64,000 bases of DNA from Tsuneonella troitsensis. Its GTDB lineage: Bacteria; Pseudomonadota; Alphaproteobacteria; Sphingomonadales; Sphingomonadaceae. Shown here piece after piece: positions 8,677 to 17,396 of the stretch (position 1 is the stretch's first letter; every line of letters starts with the position of its first letter). A program made the position numbers and the translations under genes. The notes under the pieces were generated by a model. That model was not told where the DNA came from. It searched no databases and saw nothing but the letters and a program-made list of their open reading frames with translations. The stretch lies in NCBI RefSeq assembly GCF_001441535.1, contig NZ_LMAU01000003.1, forward strand, positions 62,001 through 126,000, written 5' to 3'.

Positions 8677-9025
8677 ACGTGGGGTCCTTTCCTCGTCCCT
8701 CGTCGATGCCTCCGTGGTCCAGTCTGCCGGGGTCACCCGGGTGTAGGAAAGAGCCTTTTTGCGCTGCTCGATGGGCCATAGGTTCATCCGAGAGGTTGGG
8801 AATGGTCCTGGCTCATGGATCGTCCATGGTGATGGACTTGCGGCTCCCGCGTCAAGGACGGCGGGGCCCCACCATTTTGCCTCCCCTTCGCTTCGCTGCG
8901 GTCCGACAAAATCGTTGCCCCCACCGCCGCTGACGCGGTCGCCCGGAGGGCGATCCTGGACCCGGGATCCGCAAGACCATCGGCCGACCTCCTGTCGTCT
9001 CAAGGACAGACATCAGGAGGATATC
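8677..9025. other. Divergent intergenic region with one TTTCCTACA motif
   Basis: This 349-bp stretch separates two divergent small genes. It holds the motif at 8742-8750 (TGTAGGAAA on the plus strand, TTTCCTACA towards the minus-strand gene). For the plus-strand gene there is an AGGAGG site at 9015-9020. No other coding sequence is supported. Confidence 0.5.
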
Positions 9026-9247
9026 ATGGCTTCACTTGCTCCAATCGCGTCGAACGCGGATAGCTACTTCGAAGCACTGGCGGTTGCCGAACGGCGCGCG
9101 CTGCACAGCTACTTCGATCAGCATATCGTCGAGGACGATGATCTGGGATACTTCGCGCTCGACGAGGGCGACTACAACGCCCTGCCGGCGCACCTGACGA
9201 ACCGGGTGGTCCACACCGTGCGCGGGGGAATGCTCGACGAGTTCTGA
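9026..9247 (+). CDS. Small acidic protein of unknown function
   Basis: A 73-residue protein starting MASLAPIASNADSYFEALAV, with a strong CAGGAGG ribosome-binding site 6-12 bases before the ATG at 9026. The upstream extension of the frame (to 8759) has no support. The sequence is rich in acidic residues (IVEDDDLGYFALDEGDYNAL) and predicted helical. A stem-loop with T-run follows directly. I do not recognise the family; acidic small proteins on conjugative elements are sometimes DNA mimics such as anti-restriction factors, but nothing here proves that. Confidence 0.6.
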   Translation: MASLAPIASNADSYFEALAVAERRALHSYFDQHIVEDDDLGYFALDEGDYNALPAHLTNRVVHTVRGGMLDEF

Positions 9248-9258
9248 GGATGAAGAGA

Positions 9259-9292
9259 GGGCGGGAACCGGCGACGGTTCTTCGCCCTTTTT
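9259..9292 (+). terminator. Rho-independent terminator
   Basis: The arms GGGCGGGAACCG and CGGTTCTTCGCCC enclose a GCGA loop (one bulged T, one G-T pair), followed by five T residues at 9288-9292, 12 bases after the stop codon of the 73-residue gene. Confidence 0.8.
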
Positions 9293-9924
9293 CATGCTCG
9301 CCGGACGATGGTTCGGGGATGCGGAGCGGGGCTGTGGACGCGCTCTGTCCCGCGCATCTGGCGATGCGCTCCTGAGGGCGCGACCTTCTTGTTCTGGGCC
9401 CCGCGCGCACTTGCGAACCGGCGGCGGGTCGGACCAGCGCGCGCGGGCCGAAACGACAAGCCCCGTTCCAGCCGCTTCGCACATGGTCCTTTGCCGCCGC
9501 CTCTTTCGCAGGTGCGATCTCTTGTCGGGGAGAGACCGAACATCAATCCCTTCTGCCTGACATTCGCCGGCGAGGGATTGCTCTCGCTCCGGAGGCGAGT
9601 CGGGAAATGCCCCCTAAGAACACAACGTCTTCGGCCACTGGTACTAGCGGCGCAATGGGGAACAATGGGCACACCGTACGCAGCGGTGCTGCCGGATGTT
9701 TCATTGTCGCTTCAAGGGGATAGGCTGTCGTTTCGCGAGATGCAGCAACTGATTTGCCGGTGATGCATGAAGCGGATTCGCGATTTGCGGGCAAATCACT
9801 CTGCCATAAAGCCTTGAACAAATGGGCGAACTTTCCGTTTTCCTACAGGCTGCCCGTGATTTAGTCTGATCCTCGCCTTCCGCAGGGTGAGCCAGGTTCC
9901 TTATCGTTCAAGGAGCTTGGACAA
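9293..9924. other. Gene-free region upstream of the transfer genes; candidate oriT
   Basis: This 630-bp stretch has only low-quality ORFs in competing frames. Near its right end is an inverted-repeat cluster: TGATTTGCC at 9750-9758 and its complement GGCAAATCA at 9790-9798, plus an inner perfect palindrome GATTTGC-GG-GCAAATC at 9782-9797. Downstream are a GAAC-N8-GAAC pair (9816-9831) and the TTTCCTACA motif (9839-9847). The location, immediately before a putative DNA-binding protein, coupling protein and relaxase, fits an origin of transfer with its relaxosome sites. No nic site can be identified by eye. Confidence 0.45.
9750..9798. repeat. Nested inverted repeats GATTTGC / GCAAATC
   Basis: Three copies of the heptamer GATTTGC (9751-9757, 9782-9788, and inverted at 9791-9797). 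The outer pair extends to a perfect 9-bp inverted repeat with 31 bp between arms; the inner pair forms a near-continuous 16-bp palindrome. Confidence 0.7.
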
Positions 9925-10254
9925 GTGCAACGTCATCAAAGTCTGCAGAGCTATGTTCCGCCGCTAATCGCGGACTGGATCAGGGCGCAGGCGCGCCTCA
10001 AGCAGGTCAGCGTCAGCATCGTCGTGCGCGACCTGCTGGTCGCCGCTTGGACCCGCGACAACGATGCGCTCCTGCGCCCCACCGGGGCCGATCCGGAGCG
10101 GCAGCGGGTGTTCGCCACAGTCGCGCTCGACGCGCTGCTAACCCACCACTCCGACGAGACTCTGAGGGAGCGCACGCTGGCTGCCTATCACCGCCGGCTC
10201 GAGCGGCTCGGTCTCATTCCGGCTTCCGGCAAGGGAGGCGAGCATGAAGCATAA
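9925..10254 (+). CDS. Small putative relaxosome DNA-binding protein upstream of traD
   Basis: A 109-residue protein starting at GTG 9925 with an AAGGAG site 10 bases upstream. The N-terminal part (YVPPLIADWIRAQARLKQVS then VSIVVRDLLVAAW) has the strand-helix-helix rhythm of ribbon-helix-helix proteins. It overlaps the coupling protein gene by 11 bp. Conjugative elements usually place a small accessory relaxosome protein (TraY, TraM or TrwA type) here, so this is the best guess; the sequence itself does not match a named family that I can recall. Confidence 0.6.
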   Translation: MQRHQSLQSYVPPLIADWIRAQARLKQVSVSIVVRDLLVAAWTRDNDALLRPTGADPERQRVFATVALDALLTHHSDETLRERTLAAYHRRLERLGLIPASGKGGEHEA

Positions 10255-12577
10255 TCTGGTCAACTTCACCCGCGGCAGCCAGCTGCTGGGCCACTTCGGC
10301 TTCATGTTTGCGGCGGGCCTCAAGGGACCGCTGCTTGTCACCGTGCTCGTCATTCTCGGTCTTGGCTGGTGGGAGGTCCAATCCTCGCTCAGCGAGCAAG
10401 AGGTCTATCTTCTGTGGATGCATCTCTACGCCTCGGCCTACGGTTTCATGGAGTTCGATCCCGCCAAGCTCGTGCACCTCAAACTGGGCAACGGCGAGAC
10501 CGCCGTCTTTCCCATGTCGGTCGTCACCCAGTACCCGCCGATGCGCGCCGCGGTCGCCGCATTCGGGGAGGCCCTGCGGAGTACTTTCCTGGTTGCAAGC
10601 ATTGTCCTCGTCCCGCTGTTCATTGCTTTCTGGTGGATCGCCGAACGCTTCGGCGAGCGCTCGAAACAGAAGAAGCATGTGCGCGGCTCTTCGCTCGCAA
10701 CGCTGCCCGAACTGGAGCGCGACATCGCCCGGCACAACGCCCGCGAACGGGCGCGCGAATATGGCAGCGAAATGGGTTGGGCATGGCGTCTGGCCGGTCG
10801 CGCATCATTGCGCGAAGCGGGGCTCTACACCCCCGCGCATCTCGCCGGCGTGAGCTGGCCGTGGCGACGCGAGCAGAGCCACGCGATGCTTGTCGGGACC
10901 ACCGGCACCGGCAAGACCGTGGCGCTCACCGATCTTGTTGACGAAATCCGCGAGCGGGGCGAGCGCGCGGTGATATTCGACCTCACCGGGGCCTTTATCG
11001 AGACCTTTTACGAGGCGGATCGCGACGTCATTCTCAACCCACTCGACGCCCGCTGCCCGGCGTGGAGCGTGTTCAACGACTGCACCTCGCGCGCCGAATT
11101 CCATTCCGCGGCTGAATCGCTCGTGCCCCACGACGGGGGCGGCTCTGAGCAGTTCTGGGTGCTCGCCGCGCGCACCATGTTCGTCGAGACCTGCATCAAG
11201 CTCGCCGCGGAAGGACGGGGCAGCAACCAGGCACTCGCCGACGAGCTGATGAACGCCGACCTATCCGATCTGCACAAGCTTCTCGAGGACACGATGGCGG
11301 GGCCGATCACCACGCCGAGCGCTGCCAAGATGGCGGAATCGGTGCGTGCGGTGTTCAACGTCAACGCCAAGGCGATGCAGATGCTGCCTTCGGACGGAGA
11401 GCCGTTTTCGATCCGCCGCTGGGTCAGGGGAACATGCGAACCGGGTTCGCTGCTGTTCCTCTCGGCGCGCTATGTCGACCTGAGCGTGCTCTCGCAGTTG
11501 CTCACGCTGTGGCTCGATACCGCGATCAACACGCTGATGACCGGGCGGCGCACGCGCGACCTCAAACTGTGGTTCCTGATCGACGAACTAGGGGCGCTGC
11601 ACCGGCTCCCCTCGCTGGAAAAGGGCCTCCAGACCGCGCGCAACTTCGGCGGCGCGATCGTCACCGGCGTGCATGCCTTTGCCAAGCTCAAGGAGGTCTA
11701 CGGCGAGAACATGGCGATGACCCTGTCCTCGCTCGCCAGAACCAAGCTGATTCTCGCAACGGCAGACCGCGAAACTGCGACCTGGTGCTCCGATGTGGTC
11801 GGACACCGCGAGGTCCGCGAAATGGAAGAAGGCTACAGCTATGGCTACAACAACGCCCGCGACGCGGTCAGCCTGACACCGCGCCGACAGGTCGTTCCGC
11901 TGCTCCTTCCCGACGAGTTCATGGAGCTTCCCAGCCTGTCGGGCTTCATCAAGTTTCCGGATGGATTTCCGGCCGCGCCGGTTACGCTGACACCGCGCGA
12001 TTGGCCCCGTGTCGCCGAAGGTTTCATCGCCCGTGAGATGCCATCGCGAGCCAGTGCGGAACACGGTAGCGGCAACGATCGTGCTGATACTCAGCGAGAT
12101 GCGGAGCATCGCGGAGGGAGCGACGACGAGGGCGGCGAGCCGCGCCGTCTGGCCCGCAAGGATCGCCCATCGGTTGAACCGCAGAAGGCACCTTCGCGGA
12201 GCAATCGAACGGCGCAGTCTCACGCGCCGCAATCGGGCAGAGGTGGCAAGCAAGCCTCGGCCAAGCCGTCCTTGGGCACCGATCCGGCAAGTGATGCGCG
12301 GCCTACATCAAGGTCGAGTGCCAGGCCAGAAAACGGCACTCAGGCGCAATCCGAATTGCCGCTCGGCGAAGCCAGGGAGAGCTCGGAAGAGAGGCGTGGC
12401 CTGACGCACAAGCCGTCGCGCCCGGATGTCCCTGATCCGCAAGCCTCACACAATGCGGCACGCGATCGTAACCGCGCCGACCACCGGCAACAGGAGGATC
12501 AGCAGCGCGCGCTGCTCGGAGGCGCCGCGCGCGAACAGCAGGACCGCGACCTGGGCGATATCGGGCCCGATATCTGA
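10244..12577 (+). CDS. traD: Type IV coupling protein, TraD/TrwB family
   Basis: The 777-residue protein has two N-terminal membrane segments (around residues 25-45 and 110-132), then a hexameric ATPase domain with Walker A GTTGTGKT near residue 224 and Walker B LWFLIDELGALH near residue 443. The last 170 residues are a charged, low-complexity tail, as in other TraD proteins where the tail contacts the relaxosome. It couples the relaxase-DNA complex to the secretion channel. It overlaps the small upstream gene and is followed after 44 bp by the relaxase. Confidence 0.93.
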   Translation: MKHNLVNFTRGSQLLGHFGFMFAAGLKGPLLVTVLVILGLGWWEVQSSLSEQEVYLLWMHLYASAYGFMEFDPAKLVHLKLGNGETAVFPMSVVTQYPPMRAAVAAFGEALRSTFLVASIVLVPLFIAFWWIAERFGERSKQKKHVRGSSLATLPELERDIARHNARERAREYGSEMGWAWRLAGRASLREAGLYTPAHLAGVSWPWRREQSHAMLVGTTGTGKTVALTDLVDEIRERGERAVIFDLTGAFIETFYEADRDVILNPLDARCPAWSVFNDCTSRAEFHSAAESLVPHDGGGSEQFWVLAARTMFVETCIKLAAEGRGSNQALADELMNADLSDLHKLLEDTMAGPITTPSAAKMAESVRAVFNVNAKAMQMLPSDGEPFSIRRWVRGTCEPGSLLFLSARYVDLSVLSQLLTLWLDTAINTLMTGRRTRDLKLWFLIDELGALHRLPSLEKGLQTARNFGGAIVTGVHAFAKLKEVYGENMAMTLSSLARTKLILATADRETATWCSDVVGHREVREMEEGYSYGYNNARDAVSLTPRRQVVPLLLPDEFMELPSLSGFIKFPDGFPAAPVTLTPRDWPRVAEGFIAREMPSRASAEHGSGNDRADTQRDAEHRGGSDDEGGEPRRLARKDRPSVEPQKAPSRSNRTAQSHAPQSGRGGKQASAKPSLGTDPASDARPTSRSSARPENGTQAQSELPLGEARESSEERRGLTHKPSRPDVPDPQASHNAARDRNRADHRQQEDQQRALLGGAAREQQDRDLGDIGPDI

Positions 12578-12621
12578 TCGCCTGGCGGGAGGCTTGAGGG
12601 GCCAAACGGGATCCGCCGCCA

Positions 12622-15531
12622 ATGCTTTCTGTCGCCAATGTCCGCTCGCCGTCGGCCGCGGCGAGCTACTTCGCCGCCGACAACTATTACGCCAGAGCCG
12701 ATGCCGACCGTTCGGGTCAGTGGATCGGCAAAGGCGCCGATCTGCTGAGCCTGAAGGGTCGCGTCGAAACCAAAGCTTTCGACGCGCTGCTGCGCGGCGA
12801 GCTGCCCGACGGATCGAACGTCGGCAATCCCGGCCAGTGGCATCGGCCAGGCACCGACCTCACCTTTTCGCTGCCCAAGAGCTGGTCGCTGCTGTCTCTC
12901 CTCGGCAAGGACGAGCGGATCGTGGAAGCCTACCGCGAAGCGGTCATCGAAACGCTCGCCTGGGCGGAAAAGAATTCCGCCGAAACCAGGCTCGTCGAGA
13001 AGGGGCAGGTGCGCACGGTCGCCACCGGCAACCTTGCCATCGGTCTGTTCCAGCACGACACCAACCGCAGCCAGGAGCCGAATCTGCATTTCCATGCGGT
13101 CGTCGCCAATGTGACCCGGGGACCCGACGGAGTGTGGCGCACTCTCAAGAACGACCGGCTGTGGTCCTTGAACACGCTCCTCAATTCGATCGCGATGGCG
13201 CGCTTTCGCACGAGCGTCGAGAAGATCGGCTACGAAACCGGACCGGCGCTCAAGCACGGCAATTTCGAAGCGCGCGGCATCAGTCGCGAACAACTGATGG
13301 CGTTCTCGACGCGGCGGCAGGAAGTGCTCGATGCGCGCCGTGGCTCGGGCCTGGAGGCCGGGCGGATTGCCGCCCTTGCCACCCGTTCGGCGAAGGAGTC
13401 GATCGAGGATCGTGGTGCGCTTGCTGTTCGCTGGGATCAGGCGGCGAAGGAGATCGGACTCGACCTCGAGCCGTTGGTCGAAGCTTCGCATCTTCGAGCC
13501 GCGCGGCAGGAGCGCGAAGCCGCGCGTCCGATGACACTGGTCGAGCGCGGTATCGCGAGCCTGCGGGCGTTTGCCGCGCGCATTTCGGGCGAAGAGCGCG
13601 ACCCGTTGGTGCCGAGCCATGTCTTGAAGAAAGGTCCCGAAGCCATCGCGGCGGCGCAGGCGGTCGCCTCGGGCGTGCGCCATCTCTCGCAGCGCGAGGC
13701 CGGCTTCGAGCGCGAGACGCTGTACAAGGCGGCGCTCGACTTCGGGCTGCCGACGACGATCGGCCATGTCGAAACCGCTGTACGCTCGCTGGTTCGATCG
13801 GGACATCTTCTGGAGGGGACAGGCGAGCACAGGGGCTGGGTCACGAGCCGCGAGGCGGTTGAAGTGGAGACGCGCATTCTTGCCTGGGCGGCCGAAGGCA
13901 ACGGCGCGATCAAGCCCGGCATTGCGGGTGACGAAGCCGAAAGCCGCGTTCACGCCTCGGCCGAGATCAACCATGGGTTCAAGCTCAACGAGGGGCAGCT
14001 TGGCGCCGCGCGGCTTATCCTGTCGTCGGCCGACCGCACGATCGCCATCCAGGGCGTCGCCGGCGCGGGCAAGTCGAGCTTGTTGAAGCCGGTCGCCGAA
14101 GTGCTACGCGAGGAAGGCCATCCGGTCATCGGGCTCGCGGTACAGAACACGCTCGTCCAGATGCTCGAGCGTGACACGGGCATACACTCGCAGACGCTCG
14201 CGCGGTTCCTCACGGATTGGGGCAAGCTGATCGACGAGCCCGGGGTTGGCGCCCACCGAACCGAAGCCAAGGCGGCTCTGCAGGACCATGTCCTGGTTCT
14301 CGATGAAGCCTCGATGGTCTCGAACGCCGACAAGGAGCAGCTGATCCAGATCGCGAACCTGGCCGGCGTGCATCGCCTGGTCCTGATGGGCGATCGCCGC
14401 CAACTCGGTGCGGTCTATGCCGGCAAGCCCTTCGCGCTGCTCCAGCAGGGCGGAATCGCCCGCGCGGAGATGAACACCAATCTGCGCGGCCGCGACCCCG
14501 TTCTGCGGCAGGCGCAGGCGGCCGCGCAGGCAGGCCTCGTGCGCTCGGCGCTGGACCACCTCAAAGGGCACACCATTGAAGCCGGAGGCGATGGAGCGAT
14601 CGTCGCGGCGGAACGCTGGCTCTCGTTGCCGCCCTCTGGGCGCGAGCGCACGGCGATCTATGCGTCGGGCCGCAAGATCCGCTCTGCGGTCAACGAAGCA
14701 ATCCAACGCGGCCTGCAGGCGAACGGGGAAATCGGCCCGGAGAAGATCGCGCTCGAAGTGCTCGATCGGGTGAACTTGACCCGCGAGGAACTGCGCTACC
14801 TCGCAGACTACCGGCCCGGCATGGTTGTGGAGGTCGCGAAGTCCGAGCGCACCTTGGGATTGAGGCGCGGCGAATATGCTGTCCTCGACATCGATGAGGC
14901 AAACGGTGTCGCTCGGCTTCAGGATGATCACGGTCGCCAGCATGCGTTCCGGCCCGGCCGAGTGGGGCGAACCGGCAAGGATGACAATCTGGCGCTGTAC
15001 GAGCGGCGCAAACTGGAGGTTTACTGCGGAGATCTGATTCGTTGGACGCGCAACGATCACCGACGCGGACTGTTCAATGCCGACCGCGCCACGGTTGTTT
15101 CAATCGAACGTGATCGCGTCACGATTGAGACATCCAGGGGCGAGCAGCTCCAGCTGAAAGAGGGAGACCCGATGCTGAAGCGGATCGATCTCGCCTACGC
15201 GCTCAACGCGCACATGGCGCAAGGGCTGACATCGGACCGGGGCATCGCGGTGATGGACAGCCGTGAGCGCAATCTCTCCAATCAGAAGACGTTCCTGGTA
15301 ACCGTGACGCGCCTTCGCGATCATCTGACGCTGGTGGTCGACAGTGCGACAAGGTTGGGAGGCGCGGTGGCGCGAAACAAGGGGGAGAAGGCATCGGCTC
15401 TAGAGGTCACCGAACGCCTGCGAGATGCCGCGGCGAGTGGAGTTTCAAAGGGCCGAGACGAGCAGTTGGGGCGAGAATCCGAGCGTGAATTGTCACGCGA
15501 AAAGACCAAAGCGATCGATATCGGAATCTAG
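12622..15531 (+). CDS. traI: MobF-family conjugative relaxase-helicase (TrwC/TraI type)
   Basis: A 969-residue relaxase. The N-terminal TrwC domain shows tyrosines in DNYYARADA (about residue 20) and the three-histidine metal site in QHDTNRSQEPNLHFHAVVAN (about 144-158). The C-terminal half is a RecD2-like helicase with Walker A GVAGAGKSSLL (about residue 480), DEASMVS and the QLGAVYAGKP motif. It nicks oriT, stays covalently bound to the strand and unwinds it. F TraI is larger (about 1,750 residues); this length fits the TrwC branch. The last 39 bp overlap a convergent small gene. Confidence 0.94.
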   Translation: MLSVANVRSPSAAASYFAADNYYARADADRSGQWIGKGADLLSLKGRVETKAFDALLRGELPDGSNVGNPGQWHRPGTDLTFSLPKSWSLLSLLGKDERIVEAYREAVIETLAWAEKNSAETRLVEKGQVRTVATGNLAIGLFQHDTNRSQEPNLHFHAVVANVTRGPDGVWRTLKNDRLWSLNTLLNSIAMARFRTSVEKIGYETGPALKHGNFEARGISREQLMAFSTRRQEVLDARRGSGLEAGRIAALATRSAKESIEDRGALAVRWDQAAKEIGLDLEPLVEASHLRAARQEREAARPMTLVERGIASLRAFAARISGEERDPLVPSHVLKKGPEAIAAAQAVASGVRHLSQREAGFERETLYKAALDFGLPTTIGHVETAVRSLVRSGHLLEGTGEHRGWVTSREAVEVETRILAWAAEGNGAIKPGIAGDEAESRVHASAEINHGFKLNEGQLGAARLILSSADRTIAIQGVAGAGKSSLLKPVAEVLREEGHPVIGLAVQNTLVQMLERDTGIHSQTLARFLTDWGKLIDEPGVGAHRTEAKAALQDHVLVLDEASMVSNADKEQLIQIANLAGVHRLVLMGDRRQLGAVYAGKPFALLQQGGIARAEMNTNLRGRDPVLRQAQAAAQAGLVRSALDHLKGHTIEAGGDGAIVAAERWLSLPPSGRERTAIYASGRKIRSAVNEAIQRGLQANGEIGPEKIALEVLDRVNLTREELRYLADYRPGMVVEVAKSERTLGLRRGEYAVLDIDEANGVARLQDDHGRQHAFRPGRVGRTGKDDNLALYERRKLEVYCGDLIRWTRNDHRRGLFNADRATVVSIERDRVTIETSRGEQLQLKEGDPMLKRIDLAYALNAHMAQGLTSDRGIAVMDSRERNLSNQKTFLVTVTRLRDHLTLVVDSATRLGGAVARNKGEKASALEVTERLRDAAASGVSKGRDEQLGRESERELSREKTKAIDIGI

Positions 15532-15894
15532 CCGCGGCTGCTCACAACCCACGCCGTCGTTATCTCGGTCCAGATGGCCCCATAGCCAGGCTCGCCGCGC
15601 CGAACCGATGCTGCGCCAGCATTCCGGGCGGCCGTGCAGTTGGGCATAGTAGACGCGTCCATCCGAGGCGCGCTGAGGCTGACTGGAACCGCCCGCATTT
15701 GAACCGCGATGACAATGCCGTCCACCATTCTTGCGATCATTGTGACATCCATCTGCGGCCAGGCCGCCTGGATGGGCATTGCTCGGGCTCACCGAAAAAG
15801 CAGAAAGCGCCAGCAAGGCGAGGGGCCCAGTTGCCCGCAGAGGGTCGCGCACACCGTTCTCCAACTTCCTCGTTTCACTGAAGACGTAACCCAA
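15493..15894 (-). CDS. Secreted protein with excalibur-type calcium-binding motif
   Basis: The 133-residue frame contains a hydrophobic export segment (ATGPLALLALSAFSVSPSNA). A Cys/His stretch follows (DGCHNDRKNGGRHCHRG), resembling YHYH/excalibur-linked proteins, and then the excalibur loop DRDNDGVGCE near the C-terminus. The start is uncertain; an internal GTG before the hydrophobic segment would make a cleaner signal peptide. It is convergent with the relaxase gene and overlaps its last 39 bp. The partner or role is unknown; cell-envelope or DNA-entry functions have been proposed for excalibur proteins. Confidence 0.65.
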   Translation of the reverse strand: MGYVFSETRKLENGVRDPLRATGPLALLALSAFSVSPSNAHPGGLAADGCHNDRKNGGRHCHRGSNAGGSSQPQRASDGRVYYAQLHGRPECWRSIGSARRAWLWGHLDRDNDGVGCEQPRLDSDIDRFGLFA

Positions 15895-15953
15895 GGTCGG
15901 TTAATTGTGATGAGGTAAAGAGACGCATACGCGCTTTGATCGTCCCGTGGTGG

Positions 15954-16871
15954 CTAGACGATGATTGCTCGTGGGCTTACAAATGAGCCGACTGTGAGCA
16001 AGCTATAGGAGTTGCAGAAGCTTTCGAAGTAGAACTCGCATGGCTCGTCGCGGTCGTTGGCGATAATGTCGGTCTCCTCGAATATCGGGCCGCGCTTGCG
16101 AGCAGTCGCATATTTTTCGATCACGGCGTACCCGTCCTCGGCGCTGAACTTGGCGAATTGGTCGCGGAATGCCTTAGAGCGGATGAAGTAGCGGACCGTC
16201 GCGCCGTTGTCGCCTCTCCCAATGCTCGGGTGCCGAGGGTGGGCGGTCATCATTCCGAAAACCGGCCGATCGGGTTCACGATCTTCGATGATCCGCCAAA
16301 AGGTCGAAGTCAGAGTGTTACCGTAACGCTTCGCCATCATCTTGATTGTGTCAAAGCCCAAGTCGCAGTCGCGCGCTTCCGCGCCGAAGCGCTCCTGGAG
16401 GAAGAGCAGCCGTGCCGAGGCGAAATTCGCTTCCGCCTCGACCGTTGCATGGCACGCAGGATCGAGGGTGACACCGTCATCGCCGAACAGGAATTCGCGG
16501 TGCCACGGGATCAGGCTGTGCCCAATCTCGTGCCCTTCGATCCAGCGATGCTTTGGATGGGGCACCTCTTGGTCGATCATAATTCTTCGGGATGAGGGAA
16601 CCCACAAAGCCGACAGACCGGCCTTGCGGATAGCATCGAAGAGGGCCGTGGGTTTGTCGAACAGCTGCTTCCCAGCCATCTTCAGCCGGTGGGCCACTTC
16701 GTCGAACAGGCCGACGTCGTTCGAACTGTAGTACTTCAGATCGACATCGAGCTGACGGCGCACCATCTCCAGATCTAGCGGCGGTTCGGGATTTCCAAGA
16801 TCTTTCAGTAGGCGCGCAACGATGGCTTCGATATCGCTAGCCTCGTATTCGCCGACTTGCCCGATAAGCAT
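15954..16871 (-). CDS. ImmA/IrrE-family zinc metallopeptidase
   Basis: A 305-residue protein with the zinc-protease motif GHEIGHSLIPWH (about residues 112-123) and a downstream glutamate helix (EAEANFASARLLF, about 145). ImmA/IrrE peptidases cleave a partner XRE-type repressor; in ICEBs1 ImmA inactivates ImmR to start transfer, and in Deinococcus IrrE cleaves DdrO. Here the gene follows an XRE protein by 7 bp, the same arrangement. The C-terminal 100 residues look like a sensor domain. It is last in an RHH-GNAT-XRE-ImmA operon, divergent from the ubiquitin-like operon. Confidence 0.85.
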   Translation of the reverse strand: MLIGQVGEYEASDIEAIVARLLKDLGNPEPPLDLEMVRRQLDVDLKYYSSNDVGLFDEVAHRLKMAGKQLFDKPTALFDAIRKAGLSALWVPSSRRIMIDQEVPHPKHRWIEGHEIGHSLIPWHREFLFGDDGVTLDPACHATVEAEANFASARLLFLQERFGAEARDCDLGFDTIKMMAKRYGNTLTSTFWRIIEDREPDRPVFGMMTAHPRHPSIGRGDNGATVRYFIRSKAFRDQFAKFSAEDGYAVIEKYATARKRGPIFEETDIIANDRDEPCEFYFESFCNSYSLLTVGSFVSPRAIIV

Positions 16872-16878
16872 GTTTCGC

Positions 16879-17382
16879 TCAGTGCACCCGTTCCGCCAGG
16901 AACTTCACGAAATCATTTAACAAGCGCCGTTCGTCCCGGGTCAGTTGGGACATATCATCCGACATCGCCGCGAATCGTTCGGCTTGCTCCTCGAGCGCAT
17001 TGTCATTGGCGACCATCGCCCCGGACAGGACCATCAACGATCGCTCCGGAATCTCGAACACGCTCGCGAGTTGGTGAACCAACCGGGGTTTGGCCCGATA
17101 GTGCGGATCGTGCTCGACCTGGCGCAAATGCTCGGGGTCGATCCGCGCTTTCTTCGCAAGGTCTTCGATCGACAGACTGTCTCGTCTTCGCAATTGGCGA
17201 ATGAGCACGCCAAAGCTATGCGCGAGCCGCTCGCTGCGCACTGCATTGTCGCCAACCAGTTCTGGCGACAAGAACATGCCGATGTCCTGAAGGACCATTA
17301 TCGGCGCTCCAGCATCCGTATCGACAATGGGATCCGTGTCGATCCGACGCTGGAGCCACTCCTGGGAGATAAGGATTTCCAT
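16879..17382 (-). CDS. XRE-family helix-turn-helix regulator, partner of ImmA-like peptidase
   Basis: The 167-residue protein has a helix-turn-helix at about residues 58-110 (RRRDSLSIEDLAKKARIDPE), preceded by a 50-residue extension and followed by an acidic helical tail (LTRDERRLLNDFVKFLAERV). It lies directly upstream of the ImmA/IrrE-type peptidase gene, the normal place for that peptidase's substrate. I infer that it represses its own operon or neighbouring promoters until cleaved. Confidence 0.83.
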   Translation of the reverse strand: MEILISQEWLQRRIDTDPIVDTDAGAPIMVLQDIGMFLSPELVGDNAVRSERLAHSFGVLIRQLRRRDSLSIEDLAKKARIDPEHLRQVEHDPHYRAKPRLVHQLASVFEIPERSLMVLSGAMVANDNALEEQAERFAAMSDDMSQLTRDERRLLNDFVKFLAERVH

Positions 17383-17396
17383 CTCGAGCTCCTTTC

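Noticed and set aside
9308-9763. 151-codon plus-strand ORF in the gene-free region
   Set aside because: Competing frames, no ribosome site and no conserved-looking segment; the region carries inverted repeats instead.
9816-9831. Fourth LexA-type box before the gene at 9925
   Set aside because: The GAAC pair is separated by 8 bases, not 7.
12499-13974. 491-codon minus-strand ORF opposite the relaxase
   Set aside because: The relaxase frame has catalytic motifs; this frame has none.
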